Of a stretch of 64,000 nt of DNA, positions 58,285 through 64,000 are shown piece by piece. Each line of letters begins with the position of its first letter. The stretch's first letter is position 1. Where the stretch lies: positions 124,001 through 188,000 of the forward strand of contig JAFWJL010000008.1 of NCBI GenBank assembly GCA_017511605.1, written 5' to 3'. A model generated the notes under the pieces. The model made no database searches. It was given only the letters and a program-made list of their open reading frames with translations, and was not told the origin of the DNA. This DNA is from Bacilli bacterium. Lineage in GTDB: Bacteria > Bacillota_I > Bacilli_A > RF39 > UBA660. The position numbers and the translations under genes are program-made.

Positions 58285-58956
58285 TTAATAATCTTCATAA
58301 TAATTAATTATTTTTTCATATGTTCCATCTTGTGTAATTTTATTCCATTCCCTTTGATATATTGATTTTGCATAATCTTTATTCAAGTACTCATCTTGGA
58401 ATTTATCTCTTCTTTCTACTAATATCGGATTATTTGTCCAAAGATTAAACTTACCTTTGTCATTAATTCTTTTACAAATGTATTGATAACATCTTTCAAA
58501 ATGTGCATCAAAGCCATGAAGTTCAGGATAATTTTTTATTGATGTAGCTATTTGACGTTTAGCTAATAGTTTAATATCAAAATCTCTATCTGAGTCTGAG
58601 ATACATTCCCCATAAAAATTTCTTGGTCGTGTTTTTCTAGAACCTCTATGATCTTCAATTGCTTTCTTCATTATTTCAAGTTGTTCATCACTAAAAAAAT
58701 TCTTTAATTTTTCATCATTTATCATGATTTTTCCAGATTCAAATTCATGATTTTCTCGATCTACGCCTAAACCAGAATCGTGATAACTTGCTATTGTGTA
58801 TGCCATATTACGATCTAAATTATAATAGTCAGCTAACATTAGCATATTATTAATAACATTATTAATATGTATCATTCCATGTGAATAAAACTTATCATAT
58901 TTAGGAAATATGTTTTCTTCGATGTACTTTTTTAATGCTTTATTAATCTTTTTCAT
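58285..58956 (-). CDS. HD-domain phosphohydrolase
   Basis: 223 aa. HD-domain residues: His in YSHGMIHINNV near residue 22, the HD pair in IASYHDSGLG near 58 and Asp in SDSDRDFDIK near 120. Likely hydrolyses a nucleotide or another phosphate ester. It begins 3 bases after the rlmCD stop codon, with AAAGGAAG inside the final rlmCD codons as ribosome binding site. Confidence 0.78.
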   Translation of the reverse strand: MKKINKALKKYIEENIFPKYDKFYSHGMIHINNVINNMLMLADYYNLDRNMAYTIASYHDSGLGVDRENHEFESGKIMINDEKLKNFFSDEQLEIMKKAIEDHRGSRKTRPRNFYGECISDSDRDFDIKLLAKRQIATSIKNYPELHGFDAHFERCYQYICKRINDKGKFNLWTNNPILVERRDKFQDEYLNKDYAKSIYQREWNKITQDGTYEKIINYYEDY

Positions 58957-58959
58957 ACT

Positions 58960-60150
58960 TTACTTCCTTTCTAAAACTGTGATAGATTCACAATGATAAG
59001 TTCTAGGAAACATATTAAATACTTTTATATAGTTAACTTTATAAGTATCTAAGTCTTTTATATCTCTTGCTAGTGTTATCGGATCACATGATACATATAT
59101 TATTCTTTCAGGGTTTATTTGTTTTAAATAATTCTTTGTTTTTATATCTAATCCAGCTCTAGGTGGATCTACTATTACTAAATCAATATCTTTGAATTCT
59201 TCTATTCTATTTTCTACTTTATCACAGATAAAACTTATATTATTTACATTATTTAGTATTTTATTTTGATTAGCATCATCTATATTAGATTTATTATAAT
59301 CTATTCCTATTATTTCATTTACATAGTCAGATATATAGATACCGATAGTTCCTGTACCGCAGTATAAATCTAATACAGTATTATAATTTTTGTCTTTTAC
59401 ATTAATTAATACTTCATTGTATAGTTCTTTAGTTAAAGTATTATTTACTTGGAAGAAAGAAGAAATTCCTTCAATATACTTTTTATTACCAATACTTGTT
59501 TCTATTACATGATTATCTGTTTTATATTCATTATTAATAATTAAAACATCACATAATTCTTTTAATATATCAATATTATCTATACTACCTGTAATAGATA
59601 CCATTACTTTAGAATTATCATTAGATGTTTTTATTATTGCTTCGGATATTTCTTTTTCTATAGAATTTAATACTTTTATTACTTCATTTATTTTAGGGTT
59701 AGATATAAGACAATTTTGTATAGGTATTATTTCATTAGTATTTTCTTTATATAAACCTATTTCATTATCTTTACCATGAAGTATTAATTTATTTCGATAG
59801 TTATTTCTATCATGATAAATAATTTCTTTTACTAAATTAGAATCTATATTAGCATACTTCTTCATAATATCTTTTACTTTATTTAATTTAAATCTATTTT
59901 CATCATTAAAACATATATGGTTTAAGTTACAACCACCACAAATATTAGAATACGGACATTCTTCTTCTATTCTTAGAGGAGATTTTTCTATATACTTAAT
60001 TACTTTAGCATTATAATACTTTGTTGTTTCTTTTATTATTTCTATTTCTACTACTTCATTAGGTAATGCATTTTCTATGAAACAAATCTTATCATTTATA
60101 TAAGTAATACCTCTACCAAAATTATCTAATTTTAATACTTCTACTTTCAT
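58960..60150 (-). CDS. rlmCD: 23S rRNA (uracil-5-)-methyltransferase RlmCD type
   Basis: 396 aa: an N-terminal TRAM-like domain, four Cys of an Fe-S cluster (ECPYSNICGGCNLNHICF near residue 64), SAM-binding DLYCGTGTIGIYI near 262, and the catalytic Cys in IYVSCDPITLARD near 350. It forms m5U in 23S rRNA. Its last codons (HCESITVLERK) are repeated downstream between accessory genes; in streptococci the related rumA gene is a known integration target for mobile elements. Confidence 0.9.
   Translation of the reverse strand: MKVEVLKLDNFGRGITYINDKICFIENALPNEVVEIEIIKETTKYYNAKVIKYIEKSPLRIEEECPYSNICGGCNLNHICFNDENRFKLNKVKDIMKKYANIDSNLVKEIIYHDRNNYRNKLILHGKDNEIGLYKENTNEIIPIQNCLISNPKINEVIKVLNSIEKEISEAIIKTSNDNSKVMVSITGSIDNIDILKELCDVLIINNEYKTDNHVIETSIGNKKYIEGISSFFQVNNTLTKELYNEVLINVKDKNYNTVLDLYCGTGTIGIYISDYVNEIIGIDYNKSNIDDANQNKILNNVNNISFICDKVENRIEEFKDIDLVIVDPPRAGLDIKTKNYLKQINPERIIYVSCDPITLARDIKDLDTYKVNYIKVFNMFPRTYHCESITVLERK
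58962..58995 (-). repeat. rlmCD 3' end, reference copy J0 of the repeated tail
   Basis: The functional last codons of rlmCD, CATTGTGAATC through AGAAAGGAAGTAA on the - strand. Serves as coding sequence, as ribosome binding site for the next gene, and as the presumed insertion target of the cassette array. Confidence 0.75.
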
Positions 60151-60224
60151 AATATCCCTCTACTTCATTATAACAAAGTTTTCATATAATTTAAATAATT
60201 ATACATACTAATAATGGTGATTTT

Positions 60225-61610
60225 ATGGAGTTAATTAATAATATTAAAAAATTATTATATCCGTCTAAAGATTATATATTTGATGAAGTAATTATTAAAG
60301 ATAAACATATTAATATTGTATATAATGAAGTACTTAGTGATACTAGGTCAATTAATGATTATATTTTATTTAGATTATCTAAGTTAAAATTAGAAGAGTT
60401 TAATCATTTGGAAGATAATTTATATGCATGTAATGTATTAGTTATTAATGAAGAAGATATAGTTAATTATTTGAATAATGGATTTGTGATTATTATTTAT
60501 AAAAAGATATATGCAGTGGAATTAAAGTCTGTATTAGATAGAGGTATTACTACAATACAGAGTGAATTATCTTTAAGTGGTCCAAAAGACGCTTTCTCGG
60601 AAAACTTTAATACTAATTTGGGTTTAATTAGAAGAAGAATTAAATCTAATTATTTAAAGAGTGAAACTATGGATATTGGTAAAGTTAGTAAGACTAAAAT
60701 TGGTGTACTTTATATAGATAATATAGTTAAGAAGGATTTAGTGAGACACGTTTTAAAGCAATTAAATAAAATAGATATAGATGGAATAATTGATTCTAGT
60801 TATTTAAAAAATTCTTTAGAAAATAAGTTTAATTTATTCCCTACTTTAATTATGACAGAACGCCCTGACAAATGTAGTATGGCACTACTTGAGGGAAAGA
60901 TTGTAATAATTGTAGATACTAGTCCTTATGCAATTATATTACCTAGTTTTTTTATAGATTTTTTTCATACTACTGATGATTATTTTCAAAAGAGTTTTAA
61001 TGCTAGTTTTATTAGAATTGTTAGATTAATTGCGTTTTTAATAGCTATATTTGTACCGGGATTATATATAGCTATTACGACTCGTAATTACAATTTAGTA
61101 CCACTCGATTTGTTACTTGTATTAAAAGCTGGAAGAACCTTTGTGCCCTTCCCTGCTTATATTGAAGCCATATTTATGATTATATGTTTTGAAATATTAA
61201 AAGAATCAGACTTACGTATGAGTGTAGTTAGTGGAAGTGCTATATCAATACTTGGAGGATTAATATTAGGAGATGCTGCAGTAGCTGCAGGAATTGTCTC
61301 TCCTATTATGATTATAATTATTGCAATTTCATCTATTGCTGGGCTTATATTTAGCTCAATAGAATTATCTAATGCGATTAGAACATATAAAATATTTATA
61401 CTTATATTAGGTAGTATATTTGGTATATATGGGGTTATATTAGGAGGTATTATTATACTTTTTAATTTACTTACTACTGAAACATTTGGATATAATTATT
61501 TAAGTTTTGATAAGAATGAAATAAAAGATTCTATTATAAAAATAGATACTAGAATTAGAAAAAGAAATACTAAGTTATCTAATAATATTATTAGGGGGAA
61601 ATATAGATGA
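60225..61610 (+). CDS. GerA-family spore germination protein (A subunit)
   Basis: 461 aa. The N-terminal soluble domain contains SGPKDAFSENFNTNLGLIRRR near residue 114. A membrane domain of about five helices follows, with LVLKAGRTFVPFPA and LGGLILGDAAVAAGIVSP near residue 345. This is the GerAA/GerKA/SpoVAF family, which senses germinants or moves ions in the spore inner membrane. No gerB or gerC gene follows, so it may be a SpoVAF-like orphan. GGTGAT precedes the ATG. Ends with TGA. Confidence 0.88.
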   Translation: MELINNIKKLLYPSKDYIFDEVIIKDKHINIVYNEVLSDTRSINDYILFRLSKLKLEEFNHLEDNLYACNVLVINEEDIVNYLNNGFVIIIYKKIYAVELKSVLDRGITTIQSELSLSGPKDAFSENFNTNLGLIRRRIKSNYLKSETMDIGKVSKTKIGVLYIDNIVKKDLVRHVLKQLNKIDIDGIIDSSYLKNSLENKFNLFPTLIMTERPDKCSMALLEGKIVIIVDTSPYAIILPSFFIDFFHTTDDYFQKSFNASFIRIVRLIAFLIAIFVPGLYIAITTRNYNLVPLDLLLVLKAGRTFVPFPAYIEAIFMIICFEILKESDLRMSVVSGSAISILGGLILGDAAVAAGIVSPIMIIIIAISSIAGLIFSSIELSNAIRTYKIFILILGSIFGIYGVILGGIIILFNLLTTETFGYNYLSFDKNEIKDSIIKIDTRIRKRNTKLSNNIIRGKYR

Positions 61611-61867
61611 AAAAGACTATTATTCTATTTATAATTTTATTTATATTTAGTTTATTTGTTAAATTACCTAAGTATAGAGAATTAAATCATTTAAAAATAA
61701 TAGATAAAGTTATTGTATATTGTGATTATAATTTATTAAGAGAAGTTATTCCTAAAAGAGATGATAATGGTATTGAATATGAGTATAAATATTATAAAGA
61801 AAAGAAGATTAATAAAAGTAAATATTTTATTGATAAGAGTAAAATGATTTATAAATGTAAAAAATAA
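61607..61867 (+). CDS. Small exported/anchored protein next to the GerA-like gene
   Basis: 86 aa: one N-terminal helix (residues 2-17) followed by a basic, Tyr/Lys-rich stretch. It overlaps the gerA-like stop by 4 bases (ATGA) with AGGGGG before the ATG, so it is co-translated with it. It is far too short for GerC and no lipobox is seen. Function unknown, presumably linked to the spore inner membrane protein. Confidence 0.65.
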   Translation: MKKTIILFIILFIFSLFVKLPKYRELNHLKIIDKVIVYCDYNLLREVIPKRDDNGIEYEYKYYKEKKINKSKYFIDKSKMIYKCKK

Positions 61868-61888
61868 GAAGATAAAATCTTCTTATTT
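61862..61888 (+). terminator. Bidirectional terminator
   Basis: Twelve-base stem AAATAAGAAGAT / ATCTTCTTATTT with AAA loop, shared by the small gene and convergent pepE. Confidence 0.85.
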
Positions 61889-62584
61889 TATTTCTTCTTC
61901 TATTAATTTGTCTTTATAACTTACTTTATATACTTTAGCTTTATTATCTGATTTAATAATAGATATTTCGTCATCTATTATTTTTAATGCTGTATTATTT
62001 TCTAGAGAATATACTTCTTCATTATTTTTAGATAAGTATTCTTCTAATTCTTTATTTTTTTTAGGATCTATATTATAGTGAGGGCAAAAATTAATATTTA
62101 TGAAGTTTAATCCTTTAATAAACTTATATTTATCAGATTCTCCTCTTGCAATTAATGAATCACTAAATCCTTTATTAGATAAAAGAATAGCTCCTGCAGA
62201 CATACCAGCAATTACTGTACCTTTATTGTATGCTTCTAGAAGTAATTCTTCTAAATTGTATTCTTTTACATGATCTAATAGTTTTATTGTGTCTCCTCCA
62301 CAAATATATATGATATCGGCATCATTTATTTTTTGTTTTACTATATCAGGATTATTTACTAGATTAGATTTTTTTAAATATACTGGAGTACATCCTAATT
62401 CTTTATATATTTTTTTCATAGTATCATAATATGAATCAGCATGGCTTGAAGCTAATCCTATAAATAAAAAGTTAGGATTTTCTTTTTCTGTTAGTTTTAC
62501 TATTTCTTCATCAATTTCTTTTGTTGAATAAGTGGTTTCTCCGCGACCTGTGTCTCCTCCACCTATAAGTACTAGTTTTTTCAT
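61883..62584 (-). CDS. pepE: Peptidase E-like (S51) serine peptidase
   Basis: 233 aa of the S51 family: GGGDTGRGETTYSTKEID at the N-terminus, CGGDTIKLL near residue 95, and nucleophile Ser in AGMSAGAILLSNKG near 128, with NFCPHYNIDP near 168. It resembles Asp-dipeptidases or the related cyanophycinase-like group. The start overlaps the end of the upstream HAD gene by 4 bases. Confidence 0.85.
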   Translation of the reverse strand: MKKLVLIGGGDTGRGETTYSTKEIDEEIVKLTEKENPNFLFIGLASSHADSYYDTMKKIYKELGCTPVYLKKSNLVNNPDIVKQKINDADIIYICGGDTIKLLDHVKEYNLEELLLEAYNKGTVIAGMSAGAILLSNKGFSDSLIARGESDKYKFIKGLNFININFCPHYNIDPKKNKELEEYLSKNNEEVYSLENNTALKIIDDEISIIKSDNKAKVYKVSYKDKLIEEEIK

Positions 62585-63123
62585 AATAATACCTCCTCTA
62601 TTTCTTTCCAGTTGTTTACTCTTATGATTTCATTAGAATATTCTTTTCCTTTATTATGCCAACTATTAAATAATATTTTAATGTCTCCATTTTCTAAATT
62701 TTCTATTTTATCATCTAATTTAATATCAAATTTTAGTAAATTTTTATTAGTAGTAAATATATATTTAGAAGGATCTATAAAAGGTAATTTTTCTTTTAAA
62801 TAATAATATTTATATCCTAAATTTTTACCACTAATATCTATATCATCTCTCCATAAATATGAAGTTACTATATAAACATCATATTTTTTATTTAATTTTT
62901 CTAATACTTCATAACAATCTTTAAATAATAGTGCATCTTTATATAAATCTTTATCTTCTACATATTTCCAAAACTCTTCTTTTTTAGATTCAACTAAATC
63001 TTGAACGTAATAATAATTAGTTATTTTATTCATATCTATTTTTATATTCATAAATTCTTCTATATATTTATTAAAGTTTCCGGTAGTAATAACATCATCC
63101 ATATCAATCATTAACGTTTTCAT
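62581..63123 (-). CDS. 5'(3')-deoxyribonucleotidase-like HAD protein (NT5C family)
   Basis: 180 aa: motif I MIDMDDVITTGNF at the N-terminus, motif II IVTSYLW near residue 97, and a C-terminal LFNSWHNKG. This matches the NT5C family of 5'-nucleotidases acting on deoxypyrimidine monophosphates. It overlaps both neighbours (pepE by 4 bases, the upstream hydrolase by 20), so the three genes form one operon. Confidence 0.8.
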   Translation of the reverse strand: MKTLMIDMDDVITTGNFNKYIEEFMNIKIDMNKITNYYYVQDLVESKKEEFWKYVEDKDLYKDALLFKDCYEVLEKLNKKYDVYIVTSYLWRDDIDISGKNLGYKYYYLKEKLPFIDPSKYIFTTNKNLLKFDIKLDDKIENLENGDIKILFNSWHNKGKEYSNEIIRVNNWKEIEEVLL

Positions 63124-64000
63124 AAATACCTTCTTTTGATTTATTATTTTTGCCTTTAAATATATTATTTAAAAATTCCTTAACTTCTTCTTTTTTTGTA
63201 TATTTAAAACTATCTATTACTATATTAATTAATTCTTTTAATACCTTTTTGCTTTCTTCGTCCATATCTTGAGATTCTCTAATTAATCTAAATATCTTGG
63301 CATTTTTATTTACTAAATCTAATGCGTTTATTACATCTGCTTTTCTTAAAATAATATCTAAATTACTAACAAAATTAAATTTATCTTGGTCATTATATTT
63401 AATTAACCAGTCTTTTAATCTTTTATTTAATTGTTTAGACATTGGGTTTAATTCTGTATCTATAAAATGATCGTCTTCTACTACCCAATAATTAGCTGCG
63501 TGTGATAGTAGACCATTACTTGTAGTTTTAATTATTTTATCATGATCATGATTTAGAAATAAGCCTATATATGATGATTGAGGTAATATATGTACATATT
63601 TATCGTCTATGTCTTTGTATCTCCATGAATTAAATTGTTTGTCTAATAATCCTGGTCCATCAGCATTAACAATGTATTTTATTTTACTTCTGACAATAAA
63701 ATTAGCATACATACCAGCTACTAGAGCTAGATTACCACCTTTGGAGTGGCCTCCTATAATTAATTCTTTATTGTTGAATGTATAATGTTTATTTAGATAA
63801 TTAATTGCTTTTTTATGGGAAATTGTTGGAAACTCACAACTTAGCATAAAGTCTTCTATCCAACCGCTTAATAATTTATTTGTTCCTTCAAATACAACGT
63901 ACACTTTGTTTTTTTGATATTCTATTGAGAACACTCCAAATTGAATATCAAAATTACCTATATAATCATAGTTATATACTATGCAATCTTTATATCGTTT
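63104..64000 (-). CDS. DUF2974 (Mbeg1-like) alpha/beta-hydrolase, 5' end outside window
   Basis: The frame stays open to the window end, so the N-terminus is missing; 298 residues are visible. YVVFEGTNKLLSGWIEDF, the nucleophile elbow IIGGHSKGGNLA and NADGPGLL identify the DUF2974 lipase-like family. His in LSHAANYWVV may complete the triad. Probably a cytosolic esterase of unknown substrate. Its first visible residues are KRYKDCIVYNYDYIGNFDIQ. Confidence 0.85.
   Translation of the reverse strand, partial: KRYKDCIVYNYDYIGNFDIQFGVFSIEYQKNKVYVVFEGTNKLLSGWIEDFMLSCEFPTISHKKAINYLNKHYTFNNKELIIGGHSKGGNLALVAGMYANFIVRSKIKYIVNADGPGLLDKQFNSWRYKDIDDKYVHILPQSSYIGLFLNHDHDKIIKTTSNGLLSHAANYWVVEDDHFIDTELNPMSKQLNKRLKDWLIKYNDQDKFNFVSNLDIILRKADVINALDLVNKNAKIFRLIRESQDMDEESKKVLKELINIVIDSFKYTKKEEVKEFLNNIFKGKNNKSKEGIYENVND

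Overview
This window comes from a very AT-rich, spore-forming, Gram-positive bacterium of the Firmicutes (Bacillota), probably a gut Bacilli or Erysipelotrichia-like lineage. The evidence is the very low GC content, dense operons with GGAGG or rGGTGAT ribosome binding sites, TGn-extended -10 promoters, a T-box, and sporulation genes: spoVB, spoIVB, spoIIGA-sigE, spoIIM, a CotF-type coat pair and a GerA-type germinant receptor subunit. TGA is a real stop codon (it ends cmk and the gerA-like gene), so this is not a mycoplasma genetic code. Both window edges cut genes: a class II pyrophosphatase at the left and a DUF2974-like hydrolase at the right.

Region 1 (1-13.6 kb, mostly + strand) is core housekeeping: pyrophosphatase, small exporter, phosphohexomutase, a DUF3267 membrane peptidase, the RNA polymerase recycling helicase HelD, spoVB, mtaB and recD2. 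Region 2 (13.7-18.4 kb) is a sporulation block: a secreted Gly-rich protein, spoIVB, a self-inhibited-type Fic protein, a small membrane protein, then spoIIGA overlapping sigE. Region 3 (18.4-29.2 kb) holds an AI-2E family transporter, an alanine-specific T-box in front of a nucleotide kinase-cmk-alaS-holA operon, a secreted pilin-like protein, rarA, and xerD-deoB.

Region 4 (29.2-36.2 kb, mostly - strand) has several very small genes, a 520-bp stretch with no protein gene that contains a tandem-hairpin RNA candidate, an autoregulated XRE regulator, spoIIM, coat genes, and a nucleotide-pool 'housecleaning' operon. That operon is led by a RelB/DinJ-Nudix fusion, followed by MutT and MazG-like genes, and it is near a tRNA-Glu(CTC). 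Region 5 (36.3-49.4 kb) has murC, queH, a ZIP transporter, a three-gene operon (transglutaminase-like, acyl-adenylate ligase, HExxH peptidase), tdk, a PAP2 phosphatase, and a Fur-box-controlled fur/heavy-metal exporter pair.

Region 6 (49.4-59 kb, all - strand) is an accessory island immediately downstream of the rRNA methyltransferase gene rlmCD. Its most striking feature is that the last codons of rlmCD (peptide HCES-x-x-V-L-E-R) recur between the accessory genes, each copy just upstream of a start codon. The copies differ partly at synonymous positions. This looks like a tandem array of cassettes inserted one after another at the 3' end of rlmCD, with each tail copy also supplying the ribosome binding site of the cassette gene. 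Cargo includes an HD hydrolase, a GNAT acetyltransferase, a two-domain kinase, a nucleoside-deoxyribosyltransferase-like protein and a HAD phosphatase that has lost its N-terminal catalytic motif. Region 7 (60.2-64 kb) is a gerA-like gene with a small partner, peptidase E, a 5'-nucleotidase-like HAD protein and the truncated DUF2974 gene.
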